Origin: Dehalococcoidia bacterium
GTDB taxonomy: Bacteria; Chloroflexota; Dehalococcoidia; SAR202; UBA11138
Reading direction: 5' to 3'
Length of the DNA: 10,519 bases
NCBI GenBank assembly: GCA_012270625.1
Contig: JAAXHZ010000071.1
Coordinates: 1 to 10,519 of the forward strand
In this document: positions 1-6,743 of the stretch, piece after piece
Position numbering within the stretch: the stretch's first letter is position 1
Layout of the letters: each line of letters starts with the position of its first letter
Notes under the pieces: generated by a model
The model's database searches: none
What the model was told of the DNA's origin: nothing
The model's input: the letters and a program-made list of their open reading frames with translations, nothing else
Program-made: the position numbers and the translations under genes

Positions 1-1071
1 TCAGGTAGAGAGTACGAGCTGCGCGCGAACGGGTCCATCATGAAATTCGCCGGATTCCGCGCGGTTTACATGGAGGGCAAGGACGACGTCGAAGACGACG
101 ACACGGACCATCCGCCCATCCCGAAGCTGGAAAAGGGTGAGCCACTGGACTGCCTTGACATCGATCCGGAGCAGCACTTCACCAAGCCGCCGCCGCGCTT
201 TACGGACGCCTCGCTGGTCAAGGCGCTGGAGGAAGAGGGTATCGGAAGACCAAGCACGTATGCCTCGATTATCTCCACTTTGGAGATGCGCGACTACGTG
301 ACCAAAGAAGGGGCGAGATTCGTTCCCACCAATCTGGGCAAGGCCGTTACCGGTCTGCTGGTGAAGAACTTCACCGACGTCATGGACGTTAGCTTTACGG
401 CGGGGATGGAGGAGAAGCTGGACGACATTGCCGATGGAGAGCAGCGATGGACACCTGTGATAGGGCAGTTCTACGACCCGTTCGAGCAGGCGATAGAAAA
501 GGCGATGAAGGAAGCCGAGCGCGTGCCGCGTGAACAGCTCGAAGAGCCGACCGATGAGGTCTGCGAAGAGTGCGGACACCCTATGGTGATAAAGAGCGGG
601 CGTTTTGGCAGGTTCATGGCCTGCACCGGATACCCAGACTGCAAGAACACTCGTCCTGTGGAAAGTCCAGAAGAGCGCGCCGTGCGCGAGCTGGTGAGCG
701 AGGACGTTGACGAGCTCTGCGACAAGTGCGAAAGGCGCATGACAGTCAAGAACTCTCAGAGTGGCAGATTCCTGGGATGCACAGGGTATCCAGAATGCAG
801 GAACGCCAAGCCGCTCCGAGTAGGCGTGACCTGCGAGAAGTGTGGCAGCGACATGATCGAGCGCAAGCAGAAGGGACGCAACGGCAGAATCTTCTACGGT
901 TGCATCAGCTATCCGGACTGCAACCACACCGTCAATCCTCTGCCTCAGCCATGTCCAGGCTGCGGCAAGCTGCTGGTGTCGCAGGGGCGCAACCGGCGCA
1001 ACGCGCGGTGTCTCGACGACACCTGCGGGTTCAGAGGTCCCGCGCCAAGGTTCCAGTCGGAGGCGGCATAG
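1..1071 (+). CDS. topA: DNA topoisomerase I (type IA), C-terminal part, 5' truncated by the window edge
   Basis: This is the C-terminal part of type IA topoisomerase I, which relaxes negative supercoils by passing a strand through a transient single-strand break. The reading frame is open from base 1, so the gene starts upstream; the Met at 40 is internal. With residues counted from that Met, the late core motif EEEGIGRPSTYASII lies at about 64-78 and is diagnostic of TopA. Four cysteine-rich zinc-finger modules follow: C175-C201, C227-C253, C265-C294 and C305-C329. The first three share the pattern CxxC...C(T/I)xYP(D/E)C. The fourth is divergent, with CPGCG and then widely spaced cysteines. 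These fingers bind DNA and often RNA polymerase. The catalytic tyrosine and TOPRIM domain lie outside the window. The stop at 1069-1071 is one base from the recombinase start, so the two genes are probably cotranscribed. Confidence 0.97.
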   Translation, partial: SGREYELRANGSIMKFAGFRAVYMEGKDDVEDDDTDHPPIPKLEKGEPLDCLDIDPEQHFTKPPPRFTDASLVKALEEEGIGRPSTYASIISTLEMRDYVTKEGARFVPTNLGKAVTGLLVKNFTDVMDVSFTAGMEEKLDDIADGEQRWTPVIGQFYDPFEQAIEKAMKEAERVPREQLEEPTDEVCEECGHPMVIKSGRFGRFMACTGYPDCKNTRPVESPEERAVRELVSEDVDELCDKCERRMTVKNSQSGRFLGCTGYPECRNAKPLRVGVTCEKCGSDMIERKQKGRNGRIFYGCISYPDCNHTVNPLPQPCPGCGKLLVSQGRNRRNARCLDDTCGFRGPAPRFQSEAA

Positions 1072-1072
1072 C

Positions 1073-1993
1073 ATGGAAGCGCGGGCTTGGCGCGATACGA
1101 TGTCCGACTTTCGCGACCATCTTGTCGCGGAGCGTGGTCTGGCGCCCCTGACAATCCGAAACTACTTGTCCGATCTCGAACCGCTGCGAGACTATATGAC
1201 CAGGCAAGAGGTGGTCTCGTTTGCCGATCTGGATCGACGGACGGTTCGCGGATACCTCTCCTGGCTTCACGAGCTTGGGTACGTCCGACCAAGCATCGCG
1301 CGCAAGCTGAGCGCGATGCGAACACTGTTCAAGTGGCTCAACCGGGTCGGCATCGCAGAGCACGATCCGCTGCCCCAGCGGGGCAGCTTCAAGATCGACT
1401 CGCGCCTGCCGCGATTTCTGTCTCAGGAAGAGGCCTCGAACCTCATGGATGCGCCGGACCCGACCTCTCACAAGGGAATCAGGGATCGCGCGCTGCTGGA
1501 GCTTGTGTATGCCGCCGGTCTTCGCGTGAGCGAGGTTAGCGGGCTGAACGTGGACAGCGTCAACCTGACGACCAGAGAGATTCGCGTGGTCGGCAAGGGG
1601 TCCAAGGAGCGAGTCGCGCTCATCGGAGAGTCGGCCAGGGATGCGCTCAGCGCGTACATGTCCGAGGTGCGGCCGGAGGTCGCGTCCATGGACGCCGGTG
1701 GGGCGTTGTTCGTAAACCGCTACGGGCGTAGGTTGAGCCAGCGAAGCATCCAGAAGGCCGTGCGGAGTTACGCCGCGAACAGCGGACTGGGGACGCAGGT
1801 CCACACGCACACGCTGAGACACTCGTTCGCCACCCACCTACTCGAAGGCGGGGCCGACCTGCGGGTCGTGCAGGAGCTGCTTGGTCACGCCAGTCCGGCG
1901 ACGACGCAGGTGTACACGCACATAACCAAGACCGAGGCGCGCCAGGCTTACATGGCGGCTCACCCACGAGCCGGGTCTGGGAGCGGCGCGTGA
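1073..1993 (+). CDS. xerC: Tyrosine recombinase XerC/XerD family
   Basis: This is a 306-residue site-specific tyrosine recombinase of the Xer type, which resolves chromosome dimers at dif with FtsK. The N-terminal SAM-like, core-binding domain covers about 9-95 (ERGLAPLTIRNYLSDL). The catalytic domain follows, and all six expected residues are visible: R151 (GLRVSE), K175 (VGKGSKER), H246 and R249 (HTLRHSFATH), H272 (LLGHAS) and nucleophile Y281 (TQVYTH). Length is normal for Xer. The ATG at 1073 is preceded by GGAGG at 1059-1063, 9 nt away. An internal ATG at 1100 is possible but has no better ribosome-binding site. The gene overlaps aroQ by 4 nt (GTGA). The neighbouring topA matches the topA-xerC linkage seen in Firmicutes, so a housekeeping Xer protein is more likely than a phage or integron integrase. 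XerC cannot be told from XerD by sequence alone here. Confidence 0.92.
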   Translation: MEARAWRDTMSDFRDHLVAERGLAPLTIRNYLSDLEPLRDYMTRQEVVSFADLDRRTVRGYLSWLHELGYVRPSIARKLSAMRTLFKWLNRVGIAEHDPLPQRGSFKIDSRLPRFLSQEEASNLMDAPDPTSHKGIRDRALLELVYAAGLRVSEVSGLNVDSVNLTTREIRVVGKGSKERVALIGESARDALSAYMSEVRPEVASMDAGGALFVNRYGRRLSQRSIQKAVRSYAANSGLGTQVHTHTLRHSFATHLLEGGADLRVVQELLGHASPATTQVYTHITKTEARQAYMAAHPRAGSGSGA

Positions 1994-2430
1994 AGGTCCT
2001 GATCGTAAACGGGCCGAACCTGAACAATCTCGGACGTCGCGACGCCAGCCACTACGGCATCACAACACTCGCGCAGATAGAAGAGACGCTTCGCAAACTC
2101 GCGCTGGAGCTGGGCGCCGATGTGGAGTTCTTCCAGTCGAACCACGAAGGGGACATCGTGGACTTCATCCAGAAGTCCACGGACGGAGCGGACGGGATCG
2201 TGGTCAACGCGGGCGCTCTCACGCACTACGGACTCTCCCTGCGAGACGCGCTGACGGACTCCCGCCTGCCAATAGTCGAGGTACACCTGTCCAACATTCA
2301 CGCAAGAGACGAGTTCAGGCGTCACTCCGTCATTGCCGACCTGGCCGTGGGCCAGATCGCGGGTCTGGGCTGGCGAGGGTACATATACGCGCTGGACTTT
2401 CTGGCAGAGCACCTCGGCGGCGGGTCGTGA
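1990..2430 (+). CDS. aroQ: 3-dehydroquinate dehydratase, type II
   Basis: This 146-residue type II dehydroquinase converts 3-dehydroquinate to 3-dehydroshikimate in the cytoplasmic shikimate pathway; the family is normally a dodecamer. The N-terminal VNGPNLNNLGRRD motif carries the flexible-lid R17 and catalytic Y22 (SHYG). Next come QSNHEGDIVDFI at 49-60, NAGALTH at 73-79 with N73 and H79, and the catalytic His in EVHLSN at H99, followed by R106. The usual NPGAYTH is NAGALTH here, a mild substitution in the substrate-binding loop. The start is GTG at 1990, because GGGAG lies at 1979-1983, 6 nt upstream, and VLIVNGPNL is the expected beginning. The start overlaps the xerC stop and the gene's own stop overlaps the next GTG, so translation is probably coupled on both sides. 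No other shikimate gene is in the window. Confidence 0.96.
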   Translation: MKVLIVNGPNLNNLGRRDASHYGITTLAQIEETLRKLALELGADVEFFQSNHEGDIVDFIQKSTDGADGIVVNAGALTHYGLSLRDALTDSRLPIVEVHLSNIHARDEFRRHSVIADLAVGQIAGLGWRGYIYALDFLAEHLGGGS

Positions 2431-3509
2431 CAGATTCCTCTTCTTCCCGAAGGCTCACCAAGCTCAGGGAGCGTATGGCCGAGCTTGACGTGGACGGATT
2501 CCTGGTATCATCTGCCGCCAACCGTCGCTATCTGTCAGGGTTCACAGGGTCCAACGGGTATCTTGCGATCACGGACAGAGATGCTGTCCTGGCGACCGAC
2601 TTCAGGTACATCGAGCAGGCGCAGGCGGAGTCGCCCGGATTCGAGGTGCGCCAGATCAGGGGAGGCGAACCGTGGTTCCCCGATCTGGCGATCGAGCTGG
2701 GAATGCGCAGGGTCGGGTTTGAGGCGGACGAAATGAGCGTTGCCGCGTACATTCGGCTGAGAAGCGCCGTTGAGGAGTCCGAGAGCTACCTGGAGGTGGA
2801 GTTCGAAGAGACCGTAGGCGTAGTCGAGTGGATCAGGGCGGTCAAAGACGACCATGAGCTAACCACGTTGCGGCGAGCGGTCGAAATCGCGGACAAGGCG
2901 ATGGCAGCAGTCCGATCTGAGATTAGCGTCGGCATGACCGAGAAGGACATCGCCTGGGCTCTTCACCAGGAGATGCGCAGGCTTGGCGCGGAGGGGCCGT
3001 CATTCGACACGATAGTCGCGGTCGGTCCGAACGCTGCCCTGCCCCACCATCGCGCCGGTGAAACTGCCGTACATCCGGGCGAGCCGATCGTCATAGACAT
3101 GGGCGCGAACTACCTCGGCTACCGGAGTGACCTGACCCGGACATTCGTGGTGGGAGAGCCGGACGATAAGTTCAGGCACATCTACGGTATCGTTCTGCGC
3201 GCTCAGCAGGCGGCGATAGACGCGGCCTCGCCCGGCATGACCGGCGAGGAGATCGACTCGGTGGCCCGTGAGGTCATCACCGACGCCGGGTACGGAGACG
3301 AATTCGGACATGGACTTGGGCACGGCGTCGGGCTGGTCATACATGAACGCCCGATGGTGGTTCCAAAGTCGAATGACGTCGTCGAAAATGGAATGGTGTT
3401 CACCGTAGAGCCGGGGATATACATTCCTGGCTGGGGCGGCGTCAGAATCGAGGACGTGGTGGTGATGGAAGGCGGCCGAGCCAGACCCATAACGAGATCG
3501 CTGAAGTAG
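2427..3509 (+). CDS. pepP: Xaa-Pro aminopeptidase/dipeptidase, M24B family
   Basis: This 360-residue M24 metallopeptidase cleaves X-Pro bonds at the N-terminus of peptides in the cytoplasm. A creatinase-like N-terminal domain covers about 8-135 (NRRYLSGFTGSNGYL at 32-46). The pita-bread catalytic domain follows. All five dinuclear metal ligands are visible: D224 (VIDMGA), D235 (YRSDLTRTF), H299 (GHGLGHGVGL), E328 (FTVEPGIY) and E342 (VRIEDVVV). H207/H208 and H306 match the conserved accessory histidines. The GTG start overlaps the aroQ stop. No good Shine-Dalgarno is visible, but the creatinase domain begins well before the first internal ATG at 2475, so GTG 2427 is the best start. The length fits the short YqhT/PapA-type enzymes, whose gene sits between aroQ and efp in Bacillus. 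An efp neighbour is sensible, as both proteins deal with proline-containing peptides. Confidence 0.93.
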   Translation: MTDSSSSRRLTKLRERMAELDVDGFLVSSAANRRYLSGFTGSNGYLAITDRDAVLATDFRYIEQAQAESPGFEVRQIRGGEPWFPDLAIELGMRRVGFEADEMSVAAYIRLRSAVEESESYLEVEFEETVGVVEWIRAVKDDHELTTLRRAVEIADKAMAAVRSEISVGMTEKDIAWALHQEMRRLGAEGPSFDTIVAVGPNAALPHHRAGETAVHPGEPIVIDMGANYLGYRSDLTRTFVVGEPDDKFRHIYGIVLRAQQAAIDAASPGMTGEEIDSVAREVITDAGYGDEFGHGLGHGVGLVIHERPMVVPKSNDVVENGMVFTVEPGIYIPGWGGVRIEDVVVMEGGRARPITRSLK

Positions 3510-3548
3510 CGTAGTTCATTGCGGGGAGACTATCGGCCCAGACCATCG

Positions 3549-4070
3549 ATGATGAGCGTTCCAGCGAACTGGAGCGAGCTGTACTTCAACTTCTTCGCTA
3601 TCCTGTGCGTCGGTGGATGGCTGTTTCTGATATGGTATGAACTCACAAGAGCTGCTGAGCAGTCCGACCACGTAGATGTGGCGATGAACGTAGCGCTGGG
3701 CGCAGGTCCGGTTGGCTTGGCGGCAGCCTTGCTGACTTTCGTCATACTGAAAGCGAGGGATGGAATCATGATGACCTGGGAGCGCTACCGCGAGATCAGA
3801 TTCGAAGCGGGCCGAGAACGGGGACGAGAGGAAGGAATAGAAGAGGGTAGAGAGGAAGGTAGAGAAGAGGGTAGGCGACAACTCCTGCTCGAGATCAATG
3901 CGTTTCTCACGCAAAATGGCAGCTCAGAGGACAGGGAACAGGGCAATCGGCTCGATACTCTGATCGAGATAAAGCAGTTCCTGTCTCGGGAAGAAAACTC
4001 CGAGTTACGCGAGTCTTTGAGAAGATTCCTTGCCTCAACGAGTGAGCCTGACCAGGAGCGAAACGAATGA
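3549..4070 (+). CDS. Unrecognised small membrane protein with EEGR repeat and charged C-terminal tail
   Basis: I do not recognise this 173-residue protein. From the ATG at 3549 it has two hydrophobic segments, about 11-32 (NFFAILCVGGWLFLIWY) and about 44-69 (GPVGLAAALLTFVILKA). A strongly charged region follows at about 85-110, built on tandem R-E-E-G units, then a predicted helical tail. The tail holds two related 18-residue blocks at 113-130 and 138-155 that share the pattern L-x-E-I-x-x-F-L with a later S-E-x-R-E. A membrane hairpin with a long cytoplasmic helical or coiled-coil tail is the simplest reading. The start is uncertain: ATG at 3549 or 3552, or an upstream in-frame TTG at 3519. 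GGGGAG at 3523-3528 is rather far from the ATGs. The stop overlaps the efp start as ATGA, which argues that it is translated and coupled to efp. EEGREEG tracts occur in unrelated bacterial proteins, so they do not identify a family. Confidence 0.7.
   Translation: MMSVPANWSELYFNFFAILCVGGWLFLIWYELTRAAEQSDHVDVAMNVALGAGPVGLAAALLTFVILKARDGIMMTWERYREIRFEAGRERGREEGIEEGREEGREEGRRQLLLEINAFLTQNGSSEDREQGNRLDTLIEIKQFLSREENSELRESLRRFLASTSEPDQERNE
3828..3875 (+). repeat. Four degenerate 12-bp polypurine tandem units (E-E-G-R/I coding)
   Basis: Consecutive 12-base units start at 3828, 3840, 3852 and 3864, each close to GAAGAGGGTAGA or GAGGAAGGTAGA. All are in frame and encode E-E-G-I, E-E-G-R, E-E-G-R and E-E-G-R. 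The plus strand is almost purely purine across the tract. The array probably expands or contracts by slippage in whole four-residue steps without breaking the frame. Confidence 0.85.
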
Positions 4071-4630
4071 CAATCGGATACGGAGACCTCAGAAAGGGCA
4101 TGGCCATTGAGTTGGACGGTGTTCCGTACCTCGTGGTCGATTACGACCGGAGCAAGATGCAGCAGCGCGCTCCGACGATGAGGATACGATTCAAGGACAT
4201 CCGCAGCGGAAGGGTTCTTGACAGGAGCTTCTCCGGATACGACGTCAAGCTGACCCCGGCGGATGTGGAGCGCCGGTCGGCGCAGTACATCTATGACGAA
4301 GACGATCTGTGCTACTTCATGGATACCGACACATACGACCAGTTCCCCCTGTCGAGGAGCGACATCGCCGATGAGCTGAACTACCTCAAGGAGGGAATGA
4401 CTGTCGATCTGGTCTTCTATCAGGGCAACCCGATAGCGATAGACATGCCGATCACCGTCGATCTCGTGGTTGCGAATTCTCCTCCGGGACTCAAGGGCGA
4501 TACCGCGACCGGAGCGACCAAGCCCGCGACGCTGGAGACGGGTCTGCTAATCCAGGTCCCGCTCTTCGTCAACGAGGGCGAGACGGTCAAGGTGGACACG
4601 AGATCAGGCAGCTACCTATCTAGGGTCTGA
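4067..4630 (+). CDS. efp: Elongation factor P, with non-canonical tip loop
   Basis: EF-P is a tRNA-shaped factor that enters the ribosomal E site and relieves stalling at consecutive prolines. The protein is 187 residues, the normal length. The KOW-like N-domain starts at DLRKGMAIELDGVPYLVVDY, the two OB-like domains follow, and the family signature KPATLETGLLIQVPLFVNEG is at 152-171, with the typical end VDTRSGSYLSRV. The oddity is the tip loop of domain I. A gapless alignment from memory with E. coli and Bacillus EF-P puts residues 31-34 (MQQR) where PGKG normally stands, so Q33 takes the place of modified Lys34, with R34 next to it. The start ATG has AGGAG at 4054-4058, 8 nt upstream, and overlaps the preceding stop. 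YeiP/EfpL also has an altered loop, but the C-terminal half here reads as ordinary EF-P. The xseA gene follows after 1 nt. Confidence 0.93.
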   Translation: MTIGYGDLRKGMAIELDGVPYLVVDYDRSKMQQRAPTMRIRFKDIRSGRVLDRSFSGYDVKLTPADVERRSAQYIYDEDDLCYFMDTDTYDQFPLSRSDIADELNYLKEGMTVDLVFYQGNPIAIDMPITVDLVVANSPPGLKGDTATGATKPATLETGLLIQVPLFVNEGETVKVDTRSGSYLSRV

Positions 4631-4631
4631 C

Positions 4632-5837
4632 ATGGCGCTGATCTACGGTGTGTCTCAGGTCACCGCCTATCTGAGAGACTTGCTGTCCTATGACGGTCTG
4701 CTCAGCGACATCTGGATCGAGGGCGAGGTAGCCAACCTGCGGAGACCAGGATCGGGCCACTCCTACTTCACGCTTCGGGATGCCAACAGCTCCATTCGCT
4801 GCGTTCTGTTCCGAAACTCGCGTGGGGCGCCCCACCTACAGGACGGAGCGGCCGTGGTTGCCCACGGCAGAGTGACTCTCTACGAGGTGCGCGGCGACCT
4901 TCAGCTGGTCGCGGACGTGATCCAGCCGGAGGGTGTTGGCGAGCTCCAGATGCGATTGGAGCAGCTCAAGGCGCAGCTGGAGCGCGAGGGTCTGTTCGAG
5001 GAGTCGCGGAAGCGACCGCTTCCCGTGTTCCCGATGCGGATTGGGGTGGTCACCTCCCCTAGTGGCGCGGTCTGGCAGGATATTCGCACCGTCATTGGCA
5101 GGCGATTTCCGCTTGTCGAACTCGTTCTGGCGCCGGCGATGGTGCAGGGCGATTCGGCTGCGGAGACTATCGTGGAGGGCCTGGATGCCCTGAACGACGA
5201 CGGGAAGATAGACACCACCATAGTTGCCAGAGGCGGCGGCTCGCTCGAAGACCTTTGGCCGTTCAACGAGGAGTCAGTCGCCAGAGCGGTGTTCTCCAGC
5301 CGTGTTCCTGTCGTGAGCGCGGTGGGACACGAGACCGACTTCACGGTGTGTGATCTTGTGGCAGACGTGAGGGCGCCGACGCCGTCGGCCGCGGCGGAGA
5401 TGGTCGTTCCAGACAGGGGGGATCTGCTCCAGAAGCTGTCCACGGACGTGCACCGCGTCGAGACATCCGTGACACAGCGTTTGAGCGGCGCGACGAATGA
5501 CCTGGAGGTGGTGTGGTCCAGAATCGCGCGAGCCGTACCGGACGTTGACCAATTGAGAATCAGGGTGGATGACCGGCTGGACCAGGCTCGGACGCTGCTG
5601 GCCCACAGGGTAGACATTTCGCGAGGTCAGGTCGATAGGCTAGGCACGGCTCTGCGTACGCTGTCGCCGCTCGACACTCTGAGACGCGGGTACGCTATCG
5701 TCGTGGACCGAGAGAAAGGCTCCGTACTGACGGATGCGCGTGATACTCAGCCAGGAAGCTCACTGGACATTACCCTCAATGAGGGTACAATTGCGGTGTC
5801 GGTGGAAGAGGTGTCGGTCCATCCTGTAGAACCCTAG
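4632..5837 (+). CDS. xseA: Exodeoxyribonuclease VII large subunit
   Basis: XseA is the catalytic subunit of ExoVII, which degrades single-stranded DNA from both ends to acid-soluble oligonucleotides and acts in repair. The protein is 401 residues, normal to slightly short. An N-terminal OB fold covers about 5-100 (VSQVTAYLRDLL, then DIWIEGEVANLRRPGSGHSY). The catalytic core includes RIGVVTSPSGAVWQDI at 136-151, RGGGSLEDLWPFNEE at 200-214, GHETDFT at 232-238 and DVRAPTPSAAAE at 245-256, all standard family signatures. A helical, coiled-coil region follows, then the C-terminal LRRGYAIV block at about 352-359, which is also typical. The start ATG is one base after the efp stop, with AGGG at 4622-4625. 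The small-subunit gene is not next door: a membrane-protein gene intervenes. Confidence 0.97.
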   Translation: MALIYGVSQVTAYLRDLLSYDGLLSDIWIEGEVANLRRPGSGHSYFTLRDANSSIRCVLFRNSRGAPHLQDGAAVVAHGRVTLYEVRGDLQLVADVIQPEGVGELQMRLEQLKAQLEREGLFEESRKRPLPVFPMRIGVVTSPSGAVWQDIRTVIGRRFPLVELVLAPAMVQGDSAAETIVEGLDALNDDGKIDTTIVARGGGSLEDLWPFNEESVARAVFSSRVPVVSAVGHETDFTVCDLVADVRAPTPSAAAEMVVPDRGDLLQKLSTDVHRVETSVTQRLSGATNDLEVVWSRIARAVPDVDQLRIRVDDRLDQARTLLAHRVDISRGQVDRLGTALRTLSPLDTLRRGYAIVVDREKGSVLTDARDTQPGSSLDITLNEGTIAVSVEEVSVHPVEP

Positions 5838-5855
5838 CCCCCACAGGAGGAGAAC

Positions 5856-6443
5856 ATGGTCTATTCGACAGATATGTACCCGGTGCAGTTTGACGTCGAA
5901 TACCCCGAGGAAGGCAGGAACAGGCTCACGACGCTGTTCCGACTGATCCTGATGATTCCAGCGCTGGTCGTCGTTGCCCTGGCCGCGGCCGGTCTGTTCT
6001 ACTTGTCTCTGGCAACCGCGCTTATGATCCTGTTCCGCAAGAAGTACCCGCGCCCGTGGTTCGACTTTCATCTCGCAATCGCCAGATTCAGCGCCCGTGT
6101 GGACGTCTACACCGGTCTGCTACGGGATGAGTATCCGTCCACCGACGAGCAGCAGGCCGTGAACCTCGACATCGCCTACCCAGACGCCGAAACCCAGCTC
6201 AACCGTGTAATGCCACTGATAAAGTGGCTCTTGGCGATTCCACACTACATATTCCTATTCGTGCTTGGAATAATCGCGTTCATCGTTACGATCATCGCCT
6301 GGTTCGCCATTCTCATCATTGGCCGCTTTCCCAGGGGCATGTTCAACTTCGTTGTCGGCGTCAAGCGGTGGGAGGTCCGAGTCGGCGCATACATGTTCTT
6401 GCTGGCCACTGACAGGTATCCACCTTTCAGGCTAGAAGAGTAG
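5856..6443 (+). CDS. DUF4389-like integral membrane protein with internal duplication
   Basis: This 195-residue membrane protein resembles the DUF4389 family; its function is unknown. It consists of two similar halves, about 8-94 and 102-189. Each begins with a V-x-[FL]-D-[VI]-x-YP motif, continues into a hydrophobic stretch after an I-P motif (MIPALVVVALAAAGLFYL; AIPHYIFLFVLGIIAFIV), and passes [RK]-x-[YF]-P-R. Each then has an amphipathic segment with F-x-x-x-[VI] and R-V-x-[VA]-Y, and ends in D-x-YP. Each half probably provides two membrane-spanning segments, with soluble parts between. The ATG is well supported by AGGAGG at 5845-5850, 5 nt upstream. The gene lies between xseA and xseB, 18 nt from each, and is presumably cotranscribed with them. 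Nothing visible links it to nuclease function. The DUF4389 assignment is from memory of the motif pattern. Confidence 0.78.
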   Translation: MVYSTDMYPVQFDVEYPEEGRNRLTTLFRLILMIPALVVVALAAAGLFYLSLATALMILFRKKYPRPWFDFHLAIARFSARVDVYTGLLRDEYPSTDEQQAVNLDIAYPDAETQLNRVMPLIKWLLAIPHYIFLFVLGIIAFIVTIIAWFAILIIGRFPRGMFNFVVGVKRWEVRVGAYMFLLATDRYPPFRLEE

Positions 6444-6461
6444 TGACGCAGGGAGAACTGC

Positions 6462-6743
6462 ATGGCGTCTAACGGACCTGACCAGGACCCCAGAGACAAA
6501 GACTTGGATGCGCTCTCTTTCGAGGAGGCGCTGGTGCTGCTGGATGAGACGGTGGACGCGCTGGAGTCCGGCTCGCTGACACTTGCGCAGTCAATGGCGA
6601 TGTACGAGCGAGGGATGAAACTCGCTCGCGTGTGCAACGAGACGCTGACCTCGGCCGAGATGCGGATCACACGAATCCGAACCGCATACGGGGAGCAGAT
6701 GCGGATGGTTGACGGCGATGAGCAGATGGACGTCGAAGGCTAG
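6462..6743 (+). CDS. xseB: Exodeoxyribonuclease VII small subunit
   Basis: XseB binds the helical arm of XseA in the ExoVII complex and is needed for activity and for limiting XseA toxicity. The 93-residue protein carries the family signature at about 18-72: LSFEEALVLLDETVDALESG, then SLTLAQSMAMYERGMKLARVC and the TSAEMRI helix. The N-terminal 17 residues are polar and probably disordered, and the C-terminus is Met/Asp rich. The start ATG has AGGGAG at 6450-6455, 6 nt away. The TAG stop overlaps the GTG start of the next gene by one base. XseA is encoded about 620 nt upstream on the same strand, with the DUF4389-like gene in between. Confidence 0.93.
   Translation: MASNGPDQDPRDKDLDALSFEEALVLLDETVDALESGSLTLAQSMAMYERGMKLARVCNETLTSAEMRITRIRTAYGEQMRMVDGDEQMDVEG

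Noticed and set aside
1..1074. Long minus-strand open frame of 357 codons opposite topA
   Set aside because: It is the antisense shadow of an unmistakable topA frame, with no recognisable domain. GC-rich genes commonly leave such frames open.
1073..1993. The tyrosine recombinase as a sign of an integrated mobile element
   Set aside because: It sits within a conserved topA-xerC-aroQ housekeeping order with tight coupling. No attachment-site repeats, phage genes or tRNA target are nearby, so a chromosomal Xer protein is favoured.
4901..5617. Minus-strand open frame of 238 codons opposite xseA
   Set aside because: It is Ser/Thr/Arg-rich antisense of conserved xseA sequence, with no domain.
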